From positions 62,001 to 126,000 of the forward strand of contig NW_023501151.1 of NCBI RefSeq assembly GCF_014066305.1: a DNA stretch of 64,000 nucleotides, read 5' to 3'. The translations under genes were made by a program, and so were the position numbers. The notes below the pieces were generated by a model. That model did not search any database, was not told where the DNA came from, and saw only the letters and a list, made by a program, of their open reading frames with translations. Numbering within the stretch: position 1 is the stretch's first letter; the number at the start of each line of letters is the position of its first letter. Shown in pieces: positions 1-8,687 of this stretch. This stretch comes from Letharia columbiana (Eukaryota; Ascomycota; Lecanoromycetes; Lecanorales; Parmeliaceae).

Positions 1-424
1 CTTAGCGTTCTTTAATTCGAAGTACGTATATACTAATATTCTAAATAATAACTCTATAAATAAATCTTTTCAAAAAACATGCGTTGAAATTCTAAAGGAG
101 AAATTTTATAGTTTTTTTTAATATTTCTTTTATTTTTTTTATTTTAAATAAAAGAATTAAGTAATTAAATATTTAATTTTATTTTAGAAATCTTAAAACA
201 GGTTAGTTTTAATTCGATTTTCGAAATTTTTAAATTTATAAGTAGTACTAGCTAAGTAAATATATTATTTTTTTATAAAATAAAATAAAATTACATATTA
301 ACTGCGAGGAATAAATTGGTTATATAAAGTTCTCTTAGCGCCGACGAGTCGGGGAAACGACTTTATATGTAGACTTTGACATTTTTTAAAAAAATAACTT
401 TAAGATTAAATCTTCTCGGATTTA
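1..424. repeat. AT-rich RIP-degraded DNA, no gene
   Basis: Very AT- and TpA-rich sequence with no supportable reading frame, except a short GC-normal patch near 340-365. The style matches the other RIP-degraded blocks of the window. I could not assign it to a repeat family. Confidence 0.6.
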
Positions 425-494
425 GTGCGCTGTGTAGCCCTAGCTAAGGGCTATCCAAATTCGAAAAAATCAAGAAATTTCTTCAGAAAAAAAA

Positions 495-580
495 GCGCAT
501 TCCATTTGAATATAAGAATTGTAATGGAATGCGCCTCCGCGCTAAGAGCTGTTCTAATGGAATGCGGCCGCATTCCATTA
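495..580. repeat. Cluster of perfect palindromes
   Basis: Four alternating copies of one 12-13-mer. GCGCATTCCATT at 495-506 faces its exact reverse complement at 523-534. TAATGGAATGCGG at 555-567 is followed directly by its reverse complement at 568-580, a perfect 26-bp palindrome with no spacer. The cluster lies at the point where Gypsy-1 is truncated, so it may be the end of another, inverted-repeat element. The family is unknown. Confidence 0.75.
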
Positions 581-590
581 CCTAGGCTAG

Positions 591-717
591 ACCACTCCAT
601 CTTGCCTTGATCGTGCATCTTGTTGAATGTTTCGTCAATGACATCTTTGTCTTTCTGGCTAACAGGATACACTCGCGAAGGCTTAGCTGTAGCATCCGAC
701 TTCAGAGGAATGGGCAT
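591..717 (-). pseudogene. Start of gypsy RT, cut off
   Basis: This frame continues the gag-protease ORF past an in-frame TAG at 718-720. It begins MPIPLKSDATAKPSRVYP, matching the same segment of Gypsy-2, where the preceding codon is Trp (TGG). The change to TAG is a C-to-T transition at a CpA on the other strand, as RIP makes. Homology ends after about 40 residues, before any catalytic RT motif, at the palindrome cluster. It cannot give a functional polymerase. Confidence 0.75.
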
Positions 718-3594
718 CTATTCTTCTTCCGGAATATTCACGGTGGTACCTTGATCCTGCCAGATCTCCGAGAATTCCTCTGCTACGGAAGCAATTTGCG
801 AAGCAACTTCCGGAGTACCATAGACGGTAATACCGTTAGGCATTACGTGCTCGAGGTTCGGATCGATCTGAGTGTAAGTAGATTCTGCTACGGTAGCAGG
901 ACCTGTAGGTACTGGAGCAGAGGGAAGTGTGAGTTTCTGGACCAGCCCAGCAAACGCAGTGGCAGCTAGCACGATTCCCTTAGCAAGATTCCCCTTCCAT
1001 GACTTCACATTCCCGACGGCGAGGTGCGCGTCAGCGGGTGCTGCCAGGAAGGCACCATCTTGCTCGTACTCATAGAGTGCTCCCAGTCTTGCTTTCCGTG
1101 GCAGGCGGACAGGTGTTACCGTAGCATTGTATACCTGTACCATCGAGATTGTGTGATCAACGACGTGAGCGAAAACCCCGCCTGTGTGTCCAAAGTCTTG
1201 AGCACAATCCGGCTCGAACAAGAAATCCCTGTCTTCGGGAATAGCACCGTTGTACGCGACACGTACTTTCAAGGTTGTACCCGGTGCTATGGTAATCGCA
1301 GCCGTGGTACGAATGGTGCGCTTGGAATGAGGCTGGGTTCTTGCTACCACGTCGATTGGTGCCTTCAATCCCTGGCACTTTCCTAGCCTAACGCTCCGAG
1401 CGTCCAGATCCACAATCATTCCTTGTGGCGTCATGGTATCCGTGCCAATGAGAATATTGGCTTTGAGATCATCCACAATGTGTACCTCCATCGTAAGACA
1501 GGCTGTTCTCATTTCCTGGGATCCATCGATGACACCATTGACGTAGATCGTGACGCTAGCATACTCGGCTGTGCTGACGATCTTATTACCTACTCCTCGA
1601 ACCGGCAGGGAGGACGCCATCTTCTTGATCTCAAGGTTGGGAATGTGCTTCTGTAAGTAAGCACGATCTCCCAGTGTTACTCCGCAGCCGGAGTCAGGTG
1701 AAACTTCGCTTTCCTCAGCTCCAGGATCTGGAGCATACCTGACCTTCATGGTAGCATACTTCCAGCTTCTGAAGTTGTACCCAGGCCTGGCATTGTGACT
1801 TAGCTCAGCAGTGGATTTGATGATCGTTTCCACGTAGGCATTGTTGGCCATAAGTGCTTCGAACTTGTCGAGATTTACTTTAGGTCCTTCGGATTCGGGA
1901 ATCTTTCCGGTAGCAGCGTTAGAAGATTTTGCTTTCGTAACCTTCTGACAGTCTGATCGCAGGTGCTTGAAAAGTTTGTTTCTTGAAGGAAAGCATGCTT
2001 CACATTTGCTACATATGTGATCGACTTCCTTATTCACGAAGTGCACATCCTGCGTGTCATCATAGTCGTTGCTACCGTGAGATTCGTGCTCAGAGAATGG
2101 AGCTTCTTGGGAAGCTCCGTCCAGAGGCTGTTCTTCCGTAGCATGATACTGGTAGGATCCCATGGATTTCTCATACTCGTCATCAAATTTCTCGTCCGCA
2201 GTATCTTCGGATGCTTGGTAAGCCCTTTGTTGCTGGGGCCGGAAGCGGTTTCCTGGATTGTACTGAGGTCTAGCAGGATAAGGTGACCTGTTCGCACTAT
2301 TGAAAGCGGGCTGGAAAGGACGAGGCTGCTGCTGTCCTTGAGGTTGAAAACCTGACCCGTTTGTAGGCCCGGTAATCTGGAGGCGTTGTGGGGAAACTCC
2401 CAGCTGATTTCCGTTTGAGCGCTGATCTGGTTGTGCTGGCCTGCTTGGGTAATTGCTTGGATAGCGAGACTGTTGTTGTTGGTAAGCTTGAGGGTTCTGG
2501 TAAGGAGGGTATCGGGGATGTAGCTCAGATCGATATGAAAGTCGGTACTCTGCTTGATAACCAGGTCGAAGACTTGATTGAACGAAGCTCGGCTGACCTC
2601 CACGATTGAATGAACTGTTGTACTGACCATACTGCCCTGTAGGCCTGCTTTCGTAAGAACGAGGTTGTCGATTTGCCTGGAAGGAAGATCCAGAAGCCGT
2701 GCTTCCTGAACCCAGATTCCTTCCATGCCTGCTAGCATAAGCCCACGATTCATGCTTGCAATCATCAAGAATCGTGAGAAATGAATTCACGGTCGTAGCA
2801 TCCTCAGGTTTCTTGACATCACGCCGAAGTTCGAGATCGATGCCATTGTAAATGATGTCAAGTTGATTCTTGACGAGTGTCATGCCTGCGTCTTTAGCTG
2901 ATCTCAGGATCTTCTGAGCATACTCACGTGGCTCACGACGAGAAATTGCGTCACGCATGGTATAACGCTCGCGAAGCACAGCGTCAATCGCTACCGTAGC
3001 AGGTTCCTTGAATCTAGCAGTTAACAAGGCAGTCCATTCCTCAACGCCATCACCAAGCTTGGTGATACGTTTCTCGGTAGCAGAAATTTCTGCCGTCCAC
3101 CATTCCAACGCCGTTCCACGTAAGCTCATCCATAAGTTTGCCCTTACTAGATCAGCACCCTTGGTGACGGCGAGATCCTTGGCTCGTTCCACGAATAGGT
3201 GTATGTCTCGGAAATACGTTTCCTTGCCGGCATGCTCGATTGGTGATCCGGTGCTAACAGACTTATTGTCGTAGCTAGGATCGAAGAAACCAAGGTCACC
3301 AGGATTCCAGCGTGTGTGATTGGGAACATTCTCTGCTACAACGGCTCCGGGAGGTCCTGTCTCACCAGGCGGTCCTTGCGGGCCTGGTTGGCTAGGAATG
3401 CCACGCAGCAATCCTTGCAACGCTGTCCATTGCAGCTGCGAGAAACCAGTGTTCTGCCATGACTGGTCTTCTGCCATGGCTGGACCGATCGGATCTTTGT
3501 AGATTGTCTCCTCTGCTGAGGTTGCGCTGGTAGTCTGGCCGGTACCTCCGGTAGAATTCGAGGTAGTGCCAGACGGATCTGAAGGAGTGCCCAC
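718..3594 (-). CDS. gag-pro: Gypsy-1 Gag-protease polyprotein
   Basis: The frame is open from about 4012 to 718. The first ATG is at 3477 (MAEDQ...), and the frame before it resembles Gypsy-2, so the true start is unclear. In order from 3477: a collagen-like tract with Gly every third residue (3346-3384); a helical capsid-like region matching Gypsy-2 (HAGKETYFRD motif); a Gln/Pro/Tyr-rich linker; a C2HC finger (1948-2013); and a retropepsin-like domain with the catalytic triplet Asp-Ser-Gly at 1687-1695 and a later LIGTDTM motif. Gag would package the RNA and the protease would cut the polyprotein. The ORF ends at a TAG where Gypsy-2 has Trp, so Pol can no longer be made in frame. Confidence 0.8.
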   Translation of the reverse strand: MGTPSDPSGTTSNSTGGTGQTTSATSAEETIYKDPIGPAMAEDQSWQNTGFSQLQWTALQGLLRGIPSQPGPQGPPGETGPPGAVVAENVPNHTRWNPGDLGFFDPSYDNKSVSTGSPIEHAGKETYFRDIHLFVERAKDLAVTKGADLVRANLWMSLRGTALEWWTAEISATEKRITKLGDGVEEWTALLTARFKEPATVAIDAVLRERYTMRDAISRREPREYAQKILRSAKDAGMTLVKNQLDIIYNGIDLELRRDVKKPEDATTVNSFLTILDDCKHESWAYASRHGRNLGSGSTASGSSFQANRQPRSYESRPTGQYGQYNSSFNRGGQPSFVQSSLRPGYQAEYRLSYRSELHPRYPPYQNPQAYQQQQSRYPSNYPSRPAQPDQRSNGNQLGVSPQRLQITGPTNGSGFQPQGQQQPRPFQPAFNSANRSPYPARPQYNPGNRFRPQQQRAYQASEDTADEKFDDEYEKSMGSYQYHATEEQPLDGASQEAPFSEHESHGSNDYDDTQDVHFVNKEVDHICSKCEACFPSRNKLFKHLRSDCQKVTKAKSSNAATGKIPESEGPKVNLDKFEALMANNAYVETIIKSTAELSHNARPGYNFRSWKYATMKVRYAPDPGAEESEVSPDSGCGVTLGDRAYLQKHIPNLEIKKMASSLPVRGVGNKIVSTAEYASVTIYVNGVIDGSQEMRTACLTMEVHIVDDLKANILIGTDTMTPQGMIVDLDARSVRLGKCQGLKAPIDVVARTQPHSKRTIRTTAAITIAPGTTLKVRVAYNGAIPEDRDFLFEPDCAQDFGHTGGVFAHVVDHTISMVQVYNATVTPVRLPRKARLGALYEYEQDGAFLAAPADAHLAVGNVKSWKGNLAKGIVLAATAFAGLVQKLTLPSAPVPTGPATVAESTYTQIDPNLEHVMPNGITVYGTPEVASQIASVAEEFSEIWQDQGTTVNIPEEE

Positions 3595-3975
3595 TGGTGA
3601 GGTGTGAGGTGTAGACCCTGTGGAAGGTGGATCACGACTTCTGAAGTATTGAATGAGCTCAGGCTCACTTCGAAAGTCGTGTGTTCGATCGCTGAAGGCT
3701 CTGACTGCTCTTCGGAAAGTAGGTCGATCTGTGGACCAGCTGTACGGGAAAGCAGGGGGTTCAATCGACGACGTTCTTGAGTGCCTTGATGATTCTGGTA
3801 TCTGTTTCCGCTGATGGTTGTAATTCTGGACGATGTAGTCGATGGAGTATCCAACAGACTCGGAAATCTCGTGATGATGGGCCCGGCCTGTCGCTATGAG
3901 AAACTCGTGGATCTGATAGCCAATGCTGACAAGGTCTCTTGCTAGTGACGGAGCCAGCTTGACGATAGCTTTCTT

Positions 3976-4175
3976 GTCCTGAAAAATCGAGATTCTCGTG
4001 CTGAAGAATCAGGATTCTCGAGATTCTCGTGACGTAGTGAGGGTGGTAGCGGAAGGAGCGAGATTCTTGTACTGAAGAATCAGGATTCTCGTGACGTAGG
4101 AAGGATAATTCGGAAGGAGCGAGATTCTCGTACTGAAGAGTCAGGATCCTCGTGACGTAGGAAGGAATGTAGCGG
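3976..4175. repeat. Tandem repeats in the Gypsy-1 leader
   Basis: About three imperfect copies of a 60-70-bp unit containing CGAGATTCTCGTRCTGAAGA and then TCAGGATTCTCGTGACGTAG. They lie between the LTR and gag. Sub-motifs such as ATTCTCG also repeat inside the unit. The reading frame closes inside this array. Confidence 0.75.
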
Positions 4176-4282
4176 AAGCGGTGAGGATTTGAGGACCTGA
4201 CTTTGGTGCAGTAAGGACTGCTGGTACACCAGGAGTGTGGTGCGTAGCAAGCGGTTATATGGTGCTTGCTATGCAGTAACCT

Positions 4283-4295
4283 GGTGTTGCTACCA
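4283..4295 (-). other. Gypsy-1 primer-binding-site candidate
   Basis: On the minus strand TGGTAGCAACACC starts one base after the inner LTR edge. The leading TGG would pair with the CCA end of a tRNA. Gypsy-2 has TGGTAGTAACACC in the same place. I do not assign the tRNA. Confidence 0.55.
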
Positions 4296-4296
4296 T

Positions 4297-4539
4297 TGTT
4301 ATGGTAGCAGGAAATCAATTGCTACCACTGTAGTGGATTCATGAGTTGGGTGTAAGATGATTGAGATTCTATGGAGAAATCTGCTAGAAAGTAGTATCTG
4401 CCAAGGCGCTATTATAGCTCCATCTCCTGGGAGAAAGGTGGGCATTCACCTACTTACAAGGCCTACCGACATCGATCTTCTCACCGATGCTAGCGGTCTA
4501 TTTATGGTGATTTTTTAGGAAGGTAATAGTACATCAACA
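4297..4539 (-). repeat. Gypsy-1 LTR (only copy)
   Basis: On the plus strand it starts TGTTATGGTAGCA, the same terminal octamer (TGTTATGG) as the Gypsy-2 LTRs. The outer end is taken as ...CATCAACA at 4539 (TGTT/AACA ends). An end at 4547 (...CTCTCACA) is also possible. With no partner LTR in the window the length cannot be checked. Confidence 0.5.
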
Positions 4540-4548
4540 CTCTCACAT
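4536..4548. repeat. LINE target-site duplication, left copy
   Basis: AACACTCTCACAT, identical to 10535-10547 at the other end of the LINE. A 13-bp duplication is typical of target-primed reverse transcription. Confidence 0.9.
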
Positions 4549-4562
4549 TGATTGATTGATTA
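4549..4562 (-). repeat. LINE 3' tail, ATCA repeats
   Basis: On the minus strand the element ends in about three ATCA/TCAA tetranucleotides (plus strand TGATTGATTGATTA) directly against the target duplication. LINEs of I-like clades often end in short tandem repeats of this kind. Confidence 0.75.
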
Positions 4563-4724
4563 CATCATACTACCCTGAAGTCTTGCCCTAGTGGCCGACT
4601 ATGCGAGTTACGTAATCTATCTGATCCTTTCGGCCAATCATATGGTCTCAAATAAATGAGGCTATACAAGTCACCGTCATGGTTCTGCGTCTTGTTGTAC
4701 TTGATCCTTGGGAAGGGGTGCACC

Positions 4725-7700
4725 CTACATCGCTGGGGCCCTCCCGTCTTGACCGTGTCCTTCTTTTTGACCGCCCACCCTAGTGAATCCTTGTTGTTGG
4801 TCCTCATCAAGGGCTTGATATTGCCCAATAAGCCCCGTACTCCTTATAAAGTCCGCCGCCATAGAGGCGTAGCGTGGCTTTGTTAGCATGTCCTTGTGAG
4901 TAATAACCCCCTCTTTCACCTTCCTTCTCTCTTCGGCCCACCACATTCCTCGCTTCTTGCTGAACAGCCTACATTCGTGAAGGATGTGCCGAGCCGTCTG
5001 CTTCGCTCCACACTCGCATTCTTCATCCTCTATATCCGGTACCCATCGGTTGTAAAGAAAGGCCTTAAGACCTATTTTCTCGGTCCTCATTTGCGTTATC
5101 AGCGACGTCTTAGCGCGCTTGACTCTCGAATGCAGAAGTTGTATTTGTTTCGACGGTGTTGGTTGGATTCTTCTAAGAATACCGCCTCGCTTCTCGTTGG
5201 CCCATTCGATAGTCCATTGTTCCATCGCGTGGTCCCTGATAGCTGTCTTAACCGTCGATATCATTCTTACCTGTATGACTGACAATTGGGCTGTTTCGTT
5301 AGTGTTTACCTCCACTCTTTTGTCATGGACCACTCGCTCTCGCCAGCCAGTGGCCTTCTTCGCCTCCCTATCCGCCCATTCATTGCCGTCGATACCGATG
5401 TGCGCCGGGATCCAGTGTAATTCTGTTGCTACCCCGAGATGCCTTAGCGAATTGATGATCTGTACTGCCTGTATCACATAGATCTGCCCCGAGTGCTTGC
5501 CCGGGTCTCCGATAGCCTGAATCGATGCTTGATTGTCCGTGTTTACTATGACTCTGCTGAGTTGTAGCCTTGTTTGGTGCACGACTGCCATAGTTAGAGC
5601 TTGAAGAATACCGTGCAGCTCCGCCGAGTACACCGTGTACCAGTCGCTTGAGCCCAAATAGACACTGAAAGTAGAACCAATGTCTGACGATACAGCTGAA
5701 GCTCCCACCTTTTTATTGATCCCGCTACCGTCTGTGTATATCATTGCATGACCCTCATCAATCGATCTTTTGGCCAGTTCTTTGGCGGCTTTCTTGGTCT
5801 TATGAATTATCGTTTTGGGAGGCTCCCAGTCGGGAGCGGCGCTGAAAGGGCGTAGTTTCTCAATCTTATTGGTGTCGCCGTATCGTTCTTCGAATCTATT
5901 GGTATGTCGCTCCAGTGGACTCAGTTTCCTGTTCTTCTTGGGTTTTCTTTTGGACTTCCATCGCTCGAATCGTGGCTTAATAATCTCGCCATATGCTGGA
6001 CTAGTGGCGATTCGTAAGACAGCTTCCGAGGTGATCTTGTCTAGCTGTTGTTTAACTGGTAGGAGGTGCGCTTCTATATCGAGTGCTGGAATGGATGTGG
6101 CCTTGAATGCTCCAGTTATCTTCCTCTCTGCCTGAGATTGAATCCTTTGTAGCGATGAGAGGTGAATTTTGTTGTGGCCGGCAGTGTCTTCGGGCTGGTA
6201 CCATGCTGAGCAGCAGTACGTCATTTGTGGGATAATTACTGCCTGATAGAGCTGTCTCATGCTCTTATAGTTGCCACCCCACGTCGATCCGGCAATCCTC
6301 GCCAGTGCACCGATGCTTTTGGTAGCCTTAGACCGAATCTCCTTGTTGTGGTGACTCCATAGAGGTTTAGAGTCGATTTCGACCCCTAGGTAGCGGACAA
6401 AGCGTCTCGCCTCAATGCATTGCCTCTCGTTGAGTTGCAGGGGATGGTCTAAGCTGAATCTCTGTTTTCTACTGAGGTGCAGCAGTTGATATTTGCTGGG
6501 ATCAAACTCCGATCCGTGTCGTAACGCCCACTTCATACAAACTTCGTCGTGGATTTTGCGGAGGGCGTTACAGTTTTCCTCGGTGGAGTCTCCCACTGTC
6601 AGAAGGCCTATGTCGTCTACGAAGCCGGTGGCTACCGTTCCTAAGTCGGCGCGACTGTTACATTCATCAATGAGATCTGAGTTGTAGAAGAGGTAAAGTA
6701 TGGGCGACAGCGGTGATCCTTGAGGAATTCCGGTTGCTATGGGAGTCTTTGGTGTGGAGTGTTCGCTTGTTTTCAGCACTGTTGTCCTATTGGACAAGAA
6801 CGATTCTACCCAGTTAACTACTCTCGTGTCGATTTTTCGCTTTCGGAGGTTGTGGAGCAGTCGAGGATGAGAGACTTTATCATATGCACCTGAAACGTCT
6901 AGCAGTAACATCGTGGCTACTTTGTCAGAGTTCCAGGCCTGATATATCCTTTCTAGAAGGTAGTGGATGCCGTGTTCACATGACCGCAATCTACGGCCTC
7001 CCATATGTGTGGCCGGCAGGAGTCCATGTGTCTCCGCAAGATATGCTATTCTCCTAGCAAGAATAAACTCCATTGCCTTTCCTATGGTGTTAAGTAGAGC
7101 TATTGGCCGGTATCCTTTAGGAATCGAGTGGTCCTTGCCCGGCTTCGGAAGGACAATTGTTATCGATGTTCTAAAGTGCTCTGGGCAGTAGCCGTTCGTC
7201 ATGCATGCATTGAATATTCTATGTAGATGAGGGAGTAACGGCTCCAGGATCTCCTTGAGAATCAGGTTGGGGATCGCGTCTCCCCCCGGGGCTCTCTTTG
7301 ACGGTGCTTGCGTTATGGCCTTTCTTATCTCATTCACGGTGATCGTGCCCATCAGGTAGGCTTGTGGGTACGCCGTGTCGACGCTGATGTCATCTAACTC
7401 CGCCTGTACCGGTGGTGGGAAGAACGTTCTCATAAGAAGATCTGCCTTCGGGCCTGGTTCGTTGTATTCTCGTTTATCTTTGTCAAATAGCGGAGGGAGA
7501 CACGCCTGTGTTGTAAGTTGTTTTCTGGCCCACTTGGTCTTTTTCCACATCATTTGCGGCGACTCGCACGCCTCTGCCACGAACTCTCTGAACGCCTTCC
7601 TGGTAGTTCTCTTGATCAGGTTGTTTTTGAAGTTCTTGTTTATCCCACCCTTCTTGGCGACTTTATACTCATCCCATGCTTCCTCCGAGAGCGTCGTTCT

Positions 7701-8687
7701 CCAGCTTCTTTTCAGCGATTTGCAACGCCTTTGTGCTTCCTTGCATTCTGGCGTGAATCCCGGTCTAGACCGTGGCGACAACCTGATGACCGGAGTGGAC
7801 TCCTCTATGGCCGCTTGGATAGAGTCAATAATGGCCGCTACTTGATGATCGATGCCATCGTTAGTGAGGTTTTCACCATTCCCCTGGGGATTGGCTAGGC
7901 ACTCTTTCGATGCCATGGCTCTAGCGAGTGTCTCTCTCAGGACCTCGGCGTCCAGTTTGTTGAAGTTTCGGCGTGTCGTTGGTGCTAACTCTATCACGGC
8001 CAGCTCAAGCTTTGTGAGAATTGGGAGGTGGTCAGATCCGCTTTCGAAATCATTTCCGATATTGCAGTTAATGACATTTGCTGTTAGTGCTGGAGTGGCG
8101 AATAGTAGGTCTATTGTTGTTTGACAGTTTTCTTCGTATGTCACCGTTTCTACTGGCAATGCTTGTTCCATGGCGAATTCTTCCGCTATGAGTATTAGTT
8201 CTTCTGCTCTCTCATCGATACGAGCATCCGGTCCCCCCCACATCGTGTGGTGAAGGTTGAAGTCGCCTAGCATGATCTGTTCGTCATCCTTAGACTCCAC
8301 AAGCGTCTCATGTAGTTCGTCAAGTCCGTCTATTTGTTGGTCGCCGGGGTTGTAGATGTTGTGTATGCGTATAATTCTATTGTTTTCGGACTTGATGTTA
8401 AGAGTGCAGAGGTCCGGTGAGTGATATGATGGGTACCATTGCTTTGGTGATATTCTCTTGTTGATATAGAAGCACACTCGTGTGTTGTTATGGTAGGGGT
8501 AGATCAAGTTGAATCTATCCTTCAGGGGATGATACGACGTGTTTGTGTTGGTGTTTCTCCAGGGCTCCTGAATTGCTACTATATCGATGTCATAGATCTT
8601 TTCGTTATCGAAGAGTTCTACCATGACCGTTCTGGATTTCCTTGTGTTGTATTGCAGTATTGATAGCTGACTGGGGTGTGCTACCAT
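4725..8687 (-). CDS. LINE ORF2: endonuclease-RT-RNase H
   Basis: 1320 residues. An apurinic-type endonuclease fills about 1-225, with QYN near 12, GDFN at 141-144 and SDHLPI at 218-223. Reverse transcriptase spans about 505-780, with catalytic Asp in LLLDVSGAYD (597), GIPQGSPLSP at 653-662 and FVDD at 689-692. RNase H spans about 980-1115, with YTDGSG (D986), AELHG (E1023), NTDNQ (D1051) and EWADRE (D1106). A CxC-H-H-C cluster sits near 1224-1239. All catalytic residues are present. The ATG overlaps the ORF1 stop (ATGGTAG), which suggests termination-reinitiation. The protein would nick target DNA and copy the RNA in place. Confidence 0.95.
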   Translation of the reverse strand: MVAHPSQLSILQYNTRKSRTVMVELFDNEKIYDIDIVAIQEPWRNTNTNTSYHPLKDRFNLIYPYHNNTRVCFYINKRISPKQWYPSYHSPDLCTLNIKSENNRIIRIHNIYNPGDQQIDGLDELHETLVESKDDEQIMLGDFNLHHTMWGGPDARIDERAEELILIAEEFAMEQALPVETVTYEENCQTTIDLLFATPALTANVINCNIGNDFESGSDHLPILTKLELAVIELAPTTRRNFNKLDAEVLRETLARAMASKECLANPQGNGENLTNDGIDHQVAAIIDSIQAAIEESTPVIRLSPRSRPGFTPECKEAQRRCKSLKRSWRTTLSEEAWDEYKVAKKGGINKNFKNNLIKRTTRKAFREFVAEACESPQMMWKKTKWARKQLTTQACLPPLFDKDKREYNEPGPKADLLMRTFFPPPVQAELDDISVDTAYPQAYLMGTITVNEIRKAITQAPSKRAPGGDAIPNLILKEILEPLLPHLHRIFNACMTNGYCPEHFRTSITIVLPKPGKDHSIPKGYRPIALLNTIGKAMEFILARRIAYLAETHGLLPATHMGGRRLRSCEHGIHYLLERIYQAWNSDKVATMLLLDVSGAYDKVSHPRLLHNLRKRKIDTRVVNWVESFLSNRTTVLKTSEHSTPKTPIATGIPQGSPLSPILYLFYNSDLIDECNSRADLGTVATGFVDDIGLLTVGDSTEENCNALRKIHDEVCMKWALRHGSEFDPSKYQLLHLSRKQRFSLDHPLQLNERQCIEARRFVRYLGVEIDSKPLWSHHNKEIRSKATKSIGALARIAGSTWGGNYKSMRQLYQAVIIPQMTYCCSAWYQPEDTAGHNKIHLSSLQRIQSQAERKITGAFKATSIPALDIEAHLLPVKQQLDKITSEAVLRIATSPAYGEIIKPRFERWKSKRKPKKNRKLSPLERHTNRFEERYGDTNKIEKLRPFSAAPDWEPPKTIIHKTKKAAKELAKRSIDEGHAMIYTDGSGINKKVGASAVSSDIGSTFSVYLGSSDWYTVYSAELHGILQALTMAVVHQTRLQLSRVIVNTDNQASIQAIGDPGKHSGQIYVIQAVQIINSLRHLGVATELHWIPAHIGIDGNEWADREAKKATGWRERVVHDKRVEVNTNETAQLSVIQVRMISTVKTAIRDHAMEQWTIEWANEKRGGILRRIQPTPSKQIQLLHSRVKRAKTSLITQMRTEKIGLKAFLYNRWVPDIEDEECECGAKQTARHILHECRLFSKKRGMWWAEERRKVKEGVITHKDMLTKPRYASMAADFIRSTGLIGQYQALDEDQQQGFTRVGGQKEGHGQDGRAPAM

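Larger units (their letters stand above)
591..4539 (-). mobile_element. Gypsy-1: truncated Ty3/gypsy retrotransposon
   Basis: Minus-strand LTR retrotransposon. From right to left it has one LTR starting at 4297, a PBS-like site at 4283-4295, a leader with tandem repeats, gag, an aspartic protease, and the first residues of reverse transcriptase. Homology to Gypsy-2 stops near 591, so most of RT, RNase H, integrase and the second LTR are missing. It is related to Gypsy-2 but clearly divergent at protein level, so it is a separate family or subfamily. The outer LTR edge abuts the LINE insertion and is uncertain (4539 or 4547). Confidence 0.8.

Noticed and set aside
340..365. Hammerhead-ribozyme-like string (CCGACGAGTC followed by GGAAACGAC)
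   Set aside because: The core has CCGACGA rather than CUGANGA, and no GAAA follows the putative stem II in the right place. It is better explained as a small hairpin.
3761..4318. 185-codon minus-strand ORF in the Gypsy-1 leader
   Set aside because: It runs over the tandem repeats in a frame different from Gag; the Gag frame across 3595-4012 resembles Gypsy-2, this one does not.
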